Assembly (NCBI RefSeq): GCF_037153975.1
Contig: NZ_JBBAYJ010000017.1
Coordinates: 1 to 64,000, forward strand
DNA from: Aquipuribacter sp. SD81
Lineage (GTDB): Bacteria > Actinomycetota > Actinomycetes > Actinomycetales > JBBAYJ01
Length of the DNA stretch: 64,000 nt
Direction: 5' to 3'
Shown here piece by piece: positions 15,929 through 24,378 of this stretch (position 1 is its first letter; every line of letters starts with the position of its first letter). The position numbers and the translations under genes are program-made. Under the pieces are notes generated by a model, which had not been told where the DNA came from, ran no database searches, and was given only the letters and a program-made list of their open reading frames with translations.

Positions 15929-16600
15929 TCAGTCGCCGCCGCCGCCGTCGCCGCCGTCGCCGTCGCCCGAGCCGTCCCCGGCGCCGCCGCGGTCCCCGAA
16001 GCCGTCCCGGTCCTCGGCGGGCACCAGCACCGGCACCCCGGCGTCGTCGCCGCCGAGCCGACCCAGGGCGCGCCGCAGCGCGAGCACGACCCGGGTCGCG
16101 TCCGGACCCATCGCGGCGGGCAGGGAGTTGAGGTGCGTGGCCAGCGCCCGACGTGCCCGCTGGTCGGGCAGGTCCACGACACGCCGGGACAGCCCCGCGA
16201 CGCTCGCGAGCGCGGCCAGCGCGGCGTCCGCGGGCGCGGGCCGGCTCCCGCCGGGTCCGGCGGGGGCCAGCGCCCGCAGGAGGCGTTCCTCGGCGGCACG
16301 GCGGCGACGGGAGTCCGTCACGACGTGGCCGTGCCGCGGCACGAGGCCGAGCACGAGGTGCCGGTGCGGCTCCAGGACGCCGCCGGCGACGAGCCCGGCG
16401 GCCGTCACCTCGAAGGCCGCCGGGGCCCGCCGTTCGACCACGCGCGCGAGCCCGGTGACCTCCTCGGCCGGCAGCCGGCCGCCCGACAGGACGTCGTCCA
16501 CGAGGCACGCGGCGGCGACGGGCAGCCGGACGGGGCCACGGGTCGTGTACCGGGCGCGCGACCCGACGGCGAGCAGGAGCAGGTCCCCGGCGACGGACAC
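15929..16600 (-). CDS. GPP34 (GOLPH3/Vps74-like) family protein
   Basis: A 223-aa protein starting SVAGDLLLLAVG and continuing RGPVRLPVAAACLVDDVLSGG, the typical start of bacterial GPP34 proteins, which are related to eukaryotic phosphoinositide-binding GOLPH3. A mostly helical core follows, and the last ~30 residues are an acidic Gly/Asp-rich tail (GDGSGDGDGGDGGGGD) that looks disordered. The function in bacteria is not established. The GTG at 16600 was chosen on family similarity; the frame is open further upstream. It lies 97 bp after the 102-aa unknown gene on the same strand. Confidence 0.8.
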   Translation of the reverse strand: MSVAGDLLLLAVGSRARYTTRGPVRLPVAAACLVDDVLSGGRLPAEEVTGLARVVERRAPAAFEVTAAGLVAGGVLEPHRHLVLGLVPRHGHVVTDSRRRRAAEERLLRALAPAGPGGSRPAPADAALAALASVAGLSRRVVDLPDQRARRALATHLNSLPAAMGPDATRVVLALRRALGRLGGDDAGVPVLVPAEDRDGFGDRGGAGDGSGDGDGGDGGGGD

Positions 16601-16697
16601 GGCGACGACGCTACGCCGCGCCGGTCCGCCGCGTCCGCCCGTCCGGTCCGCAGGCCCTGCGACTGGCACCCGCCCGCCGCAGGGCCCGTGCCTTGCC

Positions 16698-17006
16698 TCA
16701 GGCGAGAGCGGGCTCGGCGGCGCGGGCCGGGAGGGACCCGGCGCGGGCCACGCCGCGCACGGCCCGGTGGGCGACCGCGGCCGCGGTGAGGGTGAAGGCC
16801 CGGAGCCGGGCGACAGCCGGCTCGCCGGCGTCGAGCATGACGTCGAGCACGACGGGACGGACGCCGACGGCGGTCGCGCGGTCCGCGAGAGCGAAGAGCG
16901 TCGCGGCGTGCGCGTCCAGGCCGTCGCGCTCGACGGCCTCCGCGAGGTCGGTGACGGCCGTCCCGGTGAAGGCGGTGACGGAGGTGGCGTGGGTGCTGCG
17001 GTCCAT
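16698..17006 (-). CDS. conserved-looking hypothetical protein, 102 aa
   Basis: I do not recognise a family. The product is soluble, mostly helical, acidic in the first half and Ala/Arg-rich at the end, with a central segment DRATAVGVRPVVLDVMLDAG. Support for coding is an excellent ribosome site (AGAGGAG seven bases before ATG at 17006), a promoter-like pair upstream and typical codon use. It faces the LysR gene across a 160-bp control region, so it may be a LysR target. Confidence 0.7.
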   Translation of the reverse strand: MDRSTHATSVTAFTGTAVTDLAEAVERDGLDAHAATLFALADRATAVGVRPVVLDVMLDAGEPAVARLRAFTLTAAAVAHRAVRGVARAGSLPARAAEPALA

Positions 17007-17096
17007 GGTCGTGCTCCTCTCGGTGGGTCGGGCCCGACGGCGCTGGCGGGGACGTGTCCGCAGGTCACGGGCGGTTCCGCCGCACCTGCTGAGGTA

Positions 17097-17126
17097 ACGG
17101 TAGGCACTGCGCATCATCACGTCCAA
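17097..17126 (-). promoter_or_regulatory. promoter for the 102-aa gene
   Basis: Read on the minus strand, a -35-like TTGGAC (17126-17121) and a -10-like TACCGT (17102-17097) are separated by 18 bp. Transcription would start near 17090, leaving an ~85-nt leader. The -35 overlaps the inverted repeat GCATC-N12-GATGC (17111-17132), a possible LysR site. Confidence 0.5.
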
Positions 17127-17159
17127 CGATGCTTCATCATGATCCCGATCGCTTACGCT
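17111..17159 (+). promoter_or_regulatory. LysR control region with leaderless-type -10
   Basis: TACGCT (17154-17159) precedes the LysR ATG (17167) by seven bases, matching a leaderless start. Just upstream are GCATC-N12-GATGC (17111-17132) and the palindrome ATCATGAT (17136-17143), which could be autoregulatory sites shared with the divergent 102-aa gene. Confidence 0.5.
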
Positions 17160-17166
17160 TATCACC

Positions 17167-18114
17167 ATGGGACTGCTCGACGACATCCAGGTCCGCCACC
17201 TCCACGCCCTCGTCGCCGTCGCCGAGGAGGGCTCGTTCCGCGGTGCGGGGCACCTGCTCGGCTTCAGCCAGTCCGCGGTGAGCCAGCAGGTCGCGGGGCT
17301 CGAGCGAGCCGTCGGCATGGCGGTGTTCGACCGGCCGGGCGGGCCGCGGCCGCCGACCCTCACCCCGGCCGGCCGGCTGCTCCTGCGCCACGCCACCGCG
17401 GTGCTCGACCGCCTCGGCCAGGCGGCGGAGGAGCTCGAGCAGCTGCGGCTGGGGCGTAGCGGGCGCCTCGTCATCGGCACGTTCCAGTCGGTCTCGGTCC
17501 AGCTGCTGCCGCGGCTCCTCGGCCGCCTGCGCGAGGACGTCCCCGACCTCGACGTCCGGCTGTTCGAGGAGGAGGTCGTCGACCTCGTCGACCGGGTCGC
17601 GGACGACCGCCTCGACCTCGCCTTCGTCGTCGGGCCGGTGACGGACCCGCGCGTCGAGCACGTCCTGGTCCGTCAGGACCCCCTGCGCGTCGTCGTGCCG
17701 CTGTCGTGGGCCCCGGACGGTGCGACGTCGTACCCCCTCTCGGACCTCAACGGCCGGCCGATGATCGGGCAGAGCGTCCTCGACACCTACCAGCGCCGGA
17801 TCGACGCGACCCTGCAGGCCGAGGGCGTCGACCCGGCGTACGTGTTCCGCACCAACGACAACGGGGCCGTCCAGGCGATGGTCCGCGCGGGCATCGGGGG
17901 CTCGGTAATGCCCGAGCTCGCCGTCGACACCGACGACGACGAGGTCCGCATCCTCGACCCCGACCCTGCGTTGCCGCTGCGCGACGTCGAGCTCGTGTGG
18001 CGCCGCGGGGCGACGCAGTCGCCGGCCGCGCGCCGCTTCGTCGAGCTCGCCGTCGCGGCGGCGACGTCCTCCGCCGTCGGCGAACTCTCTGGTGCAACGA
18101 GTGCAAGCGAGTAA
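17167..18114 (+). CDS. LysR-family transcriptional regulator
   Basis: A 315-aa LTTR. The N-terminal winged helix-turn-helix spans residues ~6-65 (HLHALVAVAEEGSFRGAGHL, then FSQSAVSQQVAGLERAVG). A linker helix and a periplasmic-binding-protein-like effector domain (about 92-300) follow. The divergent orientation to the 102-aa gene is the usual LTTR arrangement. The effector is unknown. It is followed 10 bp downstream by another unknown gene that has its own operator-like palindrome. Confidence 0.92.
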   Translation: MGLLDDIQVRHLHALVAVAEEGSFRGAGHLLGFSQSAVSQQVAGLERAVGMAVFDRPGGPRPPTLTPAGRLLLRHATAVLDRLGQAAEELEQLRLGRSGRLVIGTFQSVSVQLLPRLLGRLREDVPDLDVRLFEEEVVDLVDRVADDRLDLAFVVGPVTDPRVEHVLVRQDPLRVVVPLSWAPDGATSYPLSDLNGRPMIGQSVLDTYQRRIDATLQAEGVDPAYVFRTNDNGAVQAMVRAGIGGSVMPELAVDTDDDEVRILDPDPALPLRDVELVWRRGATQSPAARRFVELAVAAATSSAVGELSGATSASE

Positions 18115-18125
18115 TCCTGCTTGCA
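18102..18125 (+). promoter_or_regulatory. palindromic operator over the start of the 170-aa gene
   Basis: TGCAAGC-N10-GCTTGCA is a perfect 7-bp inverted repeat whose right arm reaches the A of the ATG at 18125. The N10 spacer contains TAATCC at -10 distance for a leaderless mRNA. A protein bound here would block transcription initiation, so this looks like a repressor site. The partial repeat GTGCAACGA / GTGCAAGCGA overlaps the left arm. Confidence 0.5.
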
Positions 18126-18637
18126 TGCGAAGCGACACGACGACGACCAAGGTGACGAGCTGGCTGCGCGGCCGGCTCCCGGACGCGTGGCACCCCGACG
18201 AGGCGACCGTGACCGTCGACCGGGAGGAGGTGGTGGTCGTGCTGCGGCTGCCGGGCCTGCCCGCGGACGGCGACGCACCCGACGCCGACGAGCTCGACGG
18301 CCGCATCCAGCGCTTCCGCTCCGACAGCCGGGCGGAACGCATGACCATCGCCGACGAGGCCGAGCGCCGCTACGGCCGCAAGGTCGCGTGGGGGGTGCGC
18401 GCGGGGGAGACCGAGGAGCTCTTCACCACCCTCGCCGTGCCCGTCATGACGAGGCTGCGCCAGCCCGAGCGCATCGTGCTCGAGACGCTCGTGGAGGCCG
18501 GGGTCGCGCGGTCGCGGGCGCACGCCCTCGCGTGGTGCGTGCGGCTCGTCGGACAGCACTCCGGGGACTGGCTCGAGGAGCTGCGGGCGGCCATGACGGC
18601 GGTGGAGAAGGTGCGCGACACCGGTCCCGCGGTGTGA
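18125..18637 (+). CDS. hypothetical protein, 170 aa
   Basis: I do not recognise this family. The N-terminal half alternates short beta-type stretches (EEVVVVLRLPGLP) with an Arg-rich helix (DELDGRIQRFRSDSRAERMT). The C-terminal half is helical, with SRAHALAWCVRLVGQHSGDWLEEL. The mix suggests a small globular, perhaps nucleic-acid-binding, protein. The ATG at 18125 lies inside a perfect palindrome, hinting at autoregulation. It is followed by a 12-bp tandem repeat that begins over its stop codon. Confidence 0.7.
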   Translation: MRSDTTTTKVTSWLRGRLPDAWHPDEATVTVDREEVVVVLRLPGLPADGDAPDADELDGRIQRFRSDSRAERMTIADEAERRYGRKVAWGVRAGETEELFTTLAVPVMTRLRQPERIVLETLVEAGVARSRAHALAWCVRLVGQHSGDWLEELRAAMTAVEKVRDTGPAV

Positions 18638-18679
18638 GCCGTGGTGCGAGCCGTCGTGCGAGCCGTCGTGCGAGCCGCC
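18632..18679. repeat. 12-bp tandem repeat (4 copies) at gene end
   Basis: Four copies of GTG(C/T)GAGCCGT(C/G), the first containing the stop codon of the 170-aa gene, ending 25 bp before the B12 riboswitch region. Confidence 0.85.
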
Positions 18680-18703
18680 GTGTGACAGGCCGGACGGGAC
18701 TCG

Positions 18704-18925
18704 GCTAGGTTCTCCACGCCCCGCACGGCGGGGCACCACGGGTCCAGCGAAGTCCGGTGCGAAACCGGCGCTGTCCCGCAACTGTGGAGGGCCCGCGAGG
18801 GTCCCGAGCCAGGTCGCCTGGGCGCGTGGTCACGTACTGGTCCTCGGACGAAGGACGGTTCGTGTCGACGCCCCGTGGGGAGACGACCCGAGACCCAGCT
18901 CGTCCCCTCACCTCAGGGGATACCT
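18704..18925 (+). promoter_or_regulatory. cobalamin (B12) riboswitch with SD-sequestering platform
   Basis: The conserved core AAGTCCGGTGCGAAACCGG, then CGCTGTCCCGCAACTGT (18750-18784), and the B12 box GAGCCAGGTCGCCTGGGCG (18806-18824) are unmistakable. Downstream, CCCCT (18904-18908) can pair with the Shine-Dalgarno AGGGG (18915-18919), hiding it. Alternatively TCGTCCCC (18900-18907) can pair with GGGG-AG-ACGA (18877-18886), freeing it. That predicts translational OFF control by adenosylcobalamin of the btuFCD-cob operon. The 5' boundary is approximate. Confidence 0.93.
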
Positions 18926-19975
18926 GTGAACGCACGCACCACGCGCCGGCTCGCCGCCGTCGCGAGCCTGCCCCTCGCCGCCCTCCTCGTCGCCGCGTGC
19001 GGCGGGGACGGCACCACCTCGACGCCCGCCGACGGCGCCACGACCTCCGGCGGTGCCGCCTCCGAGGCGGCCGCCCCGGACGCCGCGGACACCTCCGCGG
19101 CCCCCTCGGACCCGGCCTCGGCCCCGACGGGCGACGCCGCCGGGGACTTCCCCGTCACGGTCGCCTCGGGCCAGCTGCCCGACACGACCGACCTGGTCGT
19201 CGAGGAGCGGCCCACCTCGATCGTGTCCATCAGCCCGACGGCGACCGAGATGCTGTTCGCGGTCGGCGCGGGAGAGCAGGTCGTCGCGGTCGACGCCTTC
19301 TCGTACTACCCCGAGGAGGCGCCCGTCACCGACCTGTCGGGCTTCGAGCCGAACCTCGAGGCCATCCTCGGCTACGACCCTGACCTCGTCGTCGCCTCCG
19401 GCGACCCGGGCGACCTCGTGAGCGGCCTGGACGCCGCGGGCGTCCCCACCCTGCTGCTGCCCTCGGCGCTCGACCTCGAGGAGTCCTACGACCAGGTGCG
19501 CCGCGTCGGCGCCGCCACCGGCCACGCCGACGCCGCCGAGGACGTCGTCGCCGAGACGCAGGCGAACATCGACGCCGCCGTCGCCGACGCGGGCGACGCG
19601 GGCGAGGGCCTGACGTACTACCACGAGCTCGACCCGTCGTTCTTCACCGCGAGCGGCGACACGTTCATCGGCGAGGTGTACGGCCTCTTCGGGCTGGAGA
19701 ACATCGCCGACGAGACCGGCGAGGCGTACCCGCAGCTGTCGCAGGAGTTCGTCGTCGAGGCCGACCCCGACCTCGTCTTCGTGACGTCCGGCGACTTCTC
19801 CGCGAGCCCCGAGGAGATCGCGGACCGATCCGGCTGGGGCGAGGTGACGGCCGTGGAGAACGGCGACGTCGTCGTCGTCGACGCCGACACCGCCAGCCGG
19901 TGGGGCCCGCGCACCGACGAGTTCGCCCGCTCGGTCGCGGACGCGCTCGTCGACGCCGTCCCCGCGGGCCGGTGA
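18926..19975 (+). CDS. btuF: corrinoid ABC transporter substrate-binding lipoprotein (BtuF-like)
   Basis: A 349-aa secreted lipoprotein. The lipobox LVAAC puts the lipidated Cys at residue 25, followed by a ~60-residue Ala/Ser/Thr/Pro-rich tether. The body is a class III (helical-backbone) binding protein: IVSISPTATEMLFAVGAGEQVVAVD, then LSGFEPNLEAILGYDPDLVVA. Siderophore-binding relatives look alike, but the B12 riboswitch and the following cob genes make cobalamin/cobinamide the likely ligand. The GTG at 18926 has AGGGGA six bases upstream. It overlaps the permease gene by GTGA. Confidence 0.92.
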   Translation: MNARTTRRLAAVASLPLAALLVAACGGDGTTSTPADGATTSGGAASEAAAPDAADTSAAPSDPASAPTGDAAGDFPVTVASGQLPDTTDLVVEERPTSIVSISPTATEMLFAVGAGEQVVAVDAFSYYPEEAPVTDLSGFEPNLEAILGYDPDLVVASGDPGDLVSGLDAAGVPTLLLPSALDLEESYDQVRRVGAATGHADAAEDVVAETQANIDAAVADAGDAGEGLTYYHELDPSFFTASGDTFIGEVYGLFGLENIADETGEAYPQLSQEFVVEADPDLVFVTSGDFSASPEEIADRSGWGEVTAVENGDVVVVDADTASRWGPRTDEFARSVADALVDAVPAGR

Positions 19976-21057
19976 GCACCCCCGCCGCCGCGCGCCGCCC
20001 GCTGGCCGCGACGCTGACGGGCGGGGGCGCACGCCCCCGGCCGGGGCGCCGCGCGCTGTGGGTCGCGGCGGCGGCGGGGCTGCTGCTGCTCGCCCTCGCC
20101 GTCGGGGTGCTCGTCGGCCCGGCGGGCCTCACCCCGCGGGCGGTGCTGCTCGAGCTGTGGCACGCGGCGACGGGCTCCGGTGCCGCGAGCGGCCTCAGCA
20201 GCCAGCAGGAGGCGATCCTCTGGCAGATCCGGCTGCCCCGGGTCGTGCTCGGCGCGCTCGTCGGCGCGATGCTCGCGCTCGCGGGCGCCGCCTACCAGGG
20301 CGTGTTCCGCAACCCGCTCGCCGACCCCTACCTGCTCGGGGTGTCGAGCGGCGCGGGCCTCGGCGCCACCCTCGCGATCGTCGCGGGCGGCAGCCTGGCC
20401 GGGCTCGGGCTGCCCGTCGTCGCCTTCCTCGGCGGGCTGGTCGGGGTGGCCGCCACGTACGCGCTCGGCAGCAGCGTCGGCGGCGGGGCCCGGTCCTCGG
20501 TCGTCATCGTGCTCGCGGGCGTCGCGGTCGCCGCGTTCCTCAACGCGGTGCAGACGTTCGTCCAGCAGCGCTACGACGACACGCTCCGCTCGGTGTACTC
20601 GTGGCTGCTCGGGCGGCTGTCGACGCAGGGGTGGGCCGAGGTGCTCACCGTGCTGCCGTACGTCGTGCTCGCGAGCGTCGTGGTGCTCCTGCACCGGCGC
20701 GTGCTCGACGTCATGTCGGTCGGCGACACGGAGGCCCGCAGCCTCGGCGTCGACGCCGGCCGGACCCGGCTCGTCCTCGTGCTCGCCGCGACGCTCGGCA
20801 CCGCGGCCGTCGTGAGCGTGAGCGGCCTCATCGGCTTCGTCGGCATCGTCGTGCCGCACGCGGTCCGGCTCGTGCTCGGGGCGTCCCACCGCACGCTGCT
20901 GCCGGTGTCGATGCTGCTGGGGGCGGCGTTCCTCGTGGGCGCCGACGTGCTCGCCCGCACCGTCATGAGCCCGGCCGAGCTGCCGATCGGGGTCGTCACC
21001 GCGCTCGTCGGCGCCCCGTTCTTCGTCGTCGTCCTGCGGCGGGCGAGGCTGCGGTGA
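19972..21057 (+). CDS. btuC: corrinoid ABC transporter permease (BtuC/FecCD family)
   Basis: A 361-aa permease with about ten transmembrane helices. Family hallmarks are IRLPRVVLGALVGAMLALAG, then YQGVFRNPLADPYLLGVSSGAG, and the coupling region SVSGLIGFVGIVVPHAVRL near the end, which contacts the ATPase. It forms the dimeric channel with the ATPase encoded next. Starts (GTG) and stops overlap both neighbours by 4 bp, so the operon is translationally coupled. Confidence 0.93.
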   Translation: MSTPAAARRPLAATLTGGGARPRPGRRALWVAAAAGLLLLALAVGVLVGPAGLTPRAVLLELWHAATGSGAASGLSSQQEAILWQIRLPRVVLGALVGAMLALAGAAYQGVFRNPLADPYLLGVSSGAGLGATLAIVAGGSLAGLGLPVVAFLGGLVGVAATYALGSSVGGGARSSVVIVLAGVAVAAFLNAVQTFVQQRYDDTLRSVYSWLLGRLSTQGWAEVLTVLPYVVLASVVVLLHRRVLDVMSVGDTEARSLGVDAGRTRLVLVLAATLGTAAVVSVSGLIGFVGIVVPHAVRLVLGASHRTLLPVSMLLGAAFLVGADVLARTVMSPAELPIGVVTALVGAPFFVVVLRRARLR

Positions 21058-21920
21058 GCGGGCCGCAGCGGCCACCCGCCCTCGCGGCGGGCAGCGCGCC
21101 GGACGACGGCGTCTCCTGCCGGGCGGTGTCGGTCGCCCGCGGGCAGGTGACGGTCGTGCACGACCTCGACCTCGACGTCACCCCTGGGGAGTGGGTCGGG
21201 CTCGTCGGTCCCAACGGGGCGGGCAAGACGACCCTGCTGCACGCCGTCGGCGGGCTGCTGCCGTTCGCCGGGCGCATCCGCGTCGCCGGGGCCGACCCCG
21301 CGAGCAGCGGCGAGCGCGCGCTCGCCCGGCTCGTCGGCCTCATGCCGCAGCGGCCCGTCGTGCCCGAGGGCACGAGCGTGCGCGAGCTGATCGGTCTCGG
21401 CCGGACCCCGCACGTGCCCCGCTTCGGCGCGACCGGCGCGCACGACGACGAGGTCGTCGAGCGGTGCATCGAGCGGCTCTGCCTCGACCACGTCGCCGCC
21501 CGGCCCGCCACCGAGCTGTCGGGCGGGGAGCTGCAGCGGGTCGTGCTCGCCCGCGCGCTCGCGCAGGAGCCGCGCGTGCTGCTGCTGGACGAGCCGACGA
21601 GCGCGCTCGACATCGGCCACCAGCAGACCGTCCTCGACCTCGTCGACTCGCTGCGGCGCGAGGTCGGGCTCACCGTGCTCGCCGCCATGCACGACCTCAC
21701 CCTCGCCGCGCAGTACTGCGACCGGCTCGTGCTCCTGGAGTCCGGCCGCCTCGCGGCCGACGGCCCGCCCGTCGACGTGCTGGAGGCGGACCTGCTCGCC
21801 CGCGTGTACGGCGCGCGCGTGCAGGTGCTCCCGGGCGCGTGCGGCCCCGCCGTCGTCCCGGTGCGGGCGGGGTCGGGGTTCGTGCCCCACCCGGCCCCGC
21901 GGACCGGCGACCGGCTGTGA
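21054..21920 (+). CDS. btuD: corrinoid ABC transporter ATP-binding protein (BtuD-like)
   Basis: A 288-aa ABC ATPase. Walker A is GPNGAGKTTLL, the Q-loop is in GLMPQRPV, the signature LSGGELQRV, Walker B VLLLDEPTSALD and the switch His is in AAMHDLTLAAQ. It powers the BtuC-like permease and completes the BtuFCD importer. The GTG start overlaps btuC and the stop overlaps cbiB. Confidence 0.93.
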   Translation: MSGPQRPPALAAGSAPDDGVSCRAVSVARGQVTVVHDLDLDVTPGEWVGLVGPNGAGKTTLLHAVGGLLPFAGRIRVAGADPASSGERALARLVGLMPQRPVVPEGTSVRELIGLGRTPHVPRFGATGAHDDEVVERCIERLCLDHVAARPATELSGGELQRVVLARALAQEPRVLLLDEPTSALDIGHQQTVLDLVDSLRREVGLTVLAAMHDLTLAAQYCDRLVLLESGRLAADGPPVDVLEADLLARVYGARVQVLPGACGPAVVPVRAGSGFVPHPAPRTGDRL

Positions 21921-22921
21921 GGGACGGCCCGCGGCGGGCGGCGGCGCTGCTCGTGGCGCTCGCCCTCGACGGGCTCCTCGGGGAGCCGCCGGAGCGGACG
22001 CACCCCGTCGTGGCGATGGGCCGCGGGCTCGCCGCGCTGGAGGGACGGCTGCCGAGCGCGCCCGCCGGCCGGGCCCGCGCCCTCGGCGGCGCCGCCTGGA
22101 CGGGGCAGGCGCTCGGGTGGGCGGCGGCCGGGACCGCCGTGCAGCACGTGGTGCGGCGCGCGCCCGCGCCGGTCGCGGTGGCGCTCGAGGGGGCGGCGCT
22201 GTGGCCGCTGCTGTCGCTGCGGCTGCTGCTGCGCGAGACGGCGGCCGTCGAGACCGCGCTCGCGCGCTCGCTGCCCGAGGGTCGGACCGCGGTCGCGCGG
22301 CTCGTGAGCCGCCCCACCGCCGGGCTCGACGCGGCGCAGGTGCGCGAGGCGGCCCTGTCGTCGTGCGCGGAGAACCTCGTCGACTCGGTCGTCGCGCCGC
22401 TGCTCGCGCACGCCGTGGGCGGGCTGCCCGCTGCGGCCGCGTACCGGTTCGCGAACACCGCCGACGCGATGTGGGGCCACCGGGACGAGCGACGGGTCCA
22501 CCTCGGGCTCGTCGCCGCCCGCGCCGACGACGTCGCCAACCTCGTGCCGGCCCGGCTGGCGGGGCTGCTGCTCGCCGTGCTGCCCGTGCCGCCCGTGCCG
22601 CCCGTGCGCCGACCTGCCGGACCCGCGTCCTCGCGCGTGCGGCTCCGTGCGCTGCGGGTCGAGGCGACGCGCACGCCGTCGCCCAACGGCGGGTGGCCGA
22701 TGGGCGCGCTCGCGCTGCGACTGGGGGTGCGGCTGCGCAAGCCCGGCGTGTACGCCCTCCACCCCGGCGGCCGCGCTCCGGACGCCGCCGACACCGCCCG
22801 CGCGCTCCGGCTGGTGCGCGATGCGGCACTGGTGGCGGCCGCCCTGGCCGCCGTCGTCGCCGTCGGGCTCGCCGCCGGGCCGGTCACCGTCCTTTCGCGC
22901 CCGGGCGGGGGCTCGAGGTGA
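21917..22921 (+). CDS. cbiB: adenosylcobinamide-phosphate synthase (CbiB/CobD)
   Basis: A 334-aa membrane enzyme that joins adenosylcobyric acid to (R)-1-amino-2-propanol phosphate or a related linker. Seen are LDGLLGEPPERTHPVVAMG at the N-terminus, AALSSCAENLVDSVVAPL and FANTADAMWGHRDERR in the middle, and PSPNGGWPMGALALRLGV later, all typical of CbiB. A 9-bp repeat encodes VPPVPPV in a loop near residue 218. It overlaps btuD and cobQ by 4 bp each. Confidence 0.93.
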   Translation: MRDGPRRAAALLVALALDGLLGEPPERTHPVVAMGRGLAALEGRLPSAPAGRARALGGAAWTGQALGWAAAGTAVQHVVRRAPAPVAVALEGAALWPLLSLRLLLRETAAVETALARSLPEGRTAVARLVSRPTAGLDAAQVREAALSSCAENLVDSVVAPLLAHAVGGLPAAAAYRFANTADAMWGHRDERRVHLGLVAARADDVANLVPARLAGLLLAVLPVPPVPPVRRPAGPASSRVRLRALRVEATRTPSPNGGWPMGALALRLGVRLRKPGVYALHPGGRAPDAADTARALRLVRDAALVAAALAAVVAVGLAAGPVTVLSRPGGGSR

Positions 22922-24378
22922 GCCGCGCGCGGGCCGTCATGGTGCTCGGCTGCACGAGCTGGGCGGGCAAGAGCCTCGTCGCGACCGCCCTGTGCCGCTG
23001 GTACGTGCGGCAGGGCCTGCGGGTCGTGCCGTTCAAGGGCCAGAACATGTCGAACAACGCCCGGGTCGTCGCGGCCGCGCCCGGGTCGGCCGACGCGGGC
23101 GAGATGGGGGTCGCGCAGTGGCTGCAGGCCCGCGCGGCCCGGGTCACCCCGGACGTCCGCATGAACCCCGTCCTCGTCAAGCCCGAGCACGACGGCAGCC
23201 AGGTGGTGGTGCTCGGGCGGGCCGACCCCGCCCTGTCGGCGCTCGCGTGGGCCGCCCGGCCGGGCGGGCTGTGGCCGGTGATCGCCTCGGTGTACGACGA
23301 GCTCGCCGCCGACCCCGGCCTGCGCCCGGACCTCGTCGTCGCCGAGGGCGCGGGCAGCCCCGCCGAGACCAACCTCCGCGACACCGACCTCGCCAACCTG
23401 CGCGTCGCGCACCACGCCGACGCCCGGGCGCTGCTCGTCGCCGACATCGACCGGGGCGGGGCCTTCGCGCACCTGCTCGGCACGTGGCAGCTGCTCGCGC
23501 CCGCCGACCGCGCGCGGCTGGACGGCTTCGTCCTCAACCGCTTCCGCGGCGACGCGACGCTGCTGCGGGACGCACCGGGCGACCTGACGGCCCGCACCGG
23601 GATGGCCCACGCCGGCGTGCTGCCGATGCTCGCCCACCGCCTGCCCGACGAGGACGGCGCCCGCGACCTCGCCGACCTCGCCCCTCCCGGCGCCCCGGAG
23701 GTCGCGGTCGTGCGCTACCCGACCGCGAGCAACCTCGACGAGCTGCTCGTGCTCGCCGGCGCCGCGCGGCTGCGCTGGGCCCGCACCGCCGCCGACCTGG
23801 ACGGGGCCGACCTGGTCGTCCTCCCCGGCAGCAAGGACGTGCCCGGCGACCTCGCATGGCTGCACGCGGGCGGCGTCGGGGCCGCCGTCGTGCGCCGGGC
23901 GGAGGCCGGCGCGCGCGTGCTCGGCGTGTGCGGCGGGCTGCAGGTGCTCGGGCGGGCCGTCGACGACCGGCCGGGGCTCGGGCTGCTGCCCGTCCACACC
24001 CGCAACGCCCCGGACAAGCTGACGCGGCGCGTGAGGCAGCGCTTCGCCGACCGGCTGCCCGCGCCCTGGGCCGGGCTCGCGGGTACGACGGTCGACGGCT
24101 ACGACATCCGGCACGGCCGGACCGTCGCCGCGCCCTCCGGTGACGGGACACCCGGCGCGGCCCCGGTGCTCGGCACCGACTCCGGCTGGGCGACCGGGAG
24201 CGTGCTCGGGGTCGCGTGCCACGGGCTGCTCGAGGACCCGGCCGTCGTCGCCGCCGTCCTGCCCGGGACCCGACCCGTCGCCGACCCGCTCGAGGCGACC
24301 CTCGACGGGCTCGCCGACGCGGTCGAGGAGCACCTCGACACCGACCTGCTCCGCCGACTGACCGGAGGACTGCTGTGA
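22918..24378 (+). CDS. cobQ: cobyric acid synthase (CobQ/CbiP)
   Basis: A 486-aa amidotransferase that amidates side chains b, d, e and g of adenosylcobyrinate a,c-diamide. The N-terminal ATP-binding domain carries TSWAGKSLVATALCR and PFKGQNMSNNA. The glutaminase domain has the nucleophile Cys338 in GVCGGLQ and a GYDIRHG segment, with the His in ACHGLLED near the end. Both starts and stops overlap neighbours. Together with cbiB, cobO and cobC this makes a late-pathway cassette. Confidence 0.94.
   Translation: MSRARAVMVLGCTSWAGKSLVATALCRWYVRQGLRVVPFKGQNMSNNARVVAAAPGSADAGEMGVAQWLQARAARVTPDVRMNPVLVKPEHDGSQVVVLGRADPALSALAWAARPGGLWPVIASVYDELAADPGLRPDLVVAEGAGSPAETNLRDTDLANLRVAHHADARALLVADIDRGGAFAHLLGTWQLLAPADRARLDGFVLNRFRGDATLLRDAPGDLTARTGMAHAGVLPMLAHRLPDEDGARDLADLAPPGAPEVAVVRYPTASNLDELLVLAGAARLRWARTAADLDGADLVVLPGSKDVPGDLAWLHAGGVGAAVVRRAEAGARVLGVCGGLQVLGRAVDDRPGLGLLPVHTRNAPDKLTRRVRQRFADRLPAPWAGLAGTTVDGYDIRHGRTVAAPSGDGTPGAAPVLGTDSGWATGSVLGVACHGLLEDPAVVAAVLPGTRPVADPLEATLDGLADAVEEHLDTDLLRRLTGGLL

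Noticed and set aside
18632-18679. Continuation of the 170-aa gene through the 12-bp repeat
   Set aside because: A stop codon lies in the first repeat unit and the repeat continues into non-coding sequence before the riboswitch.
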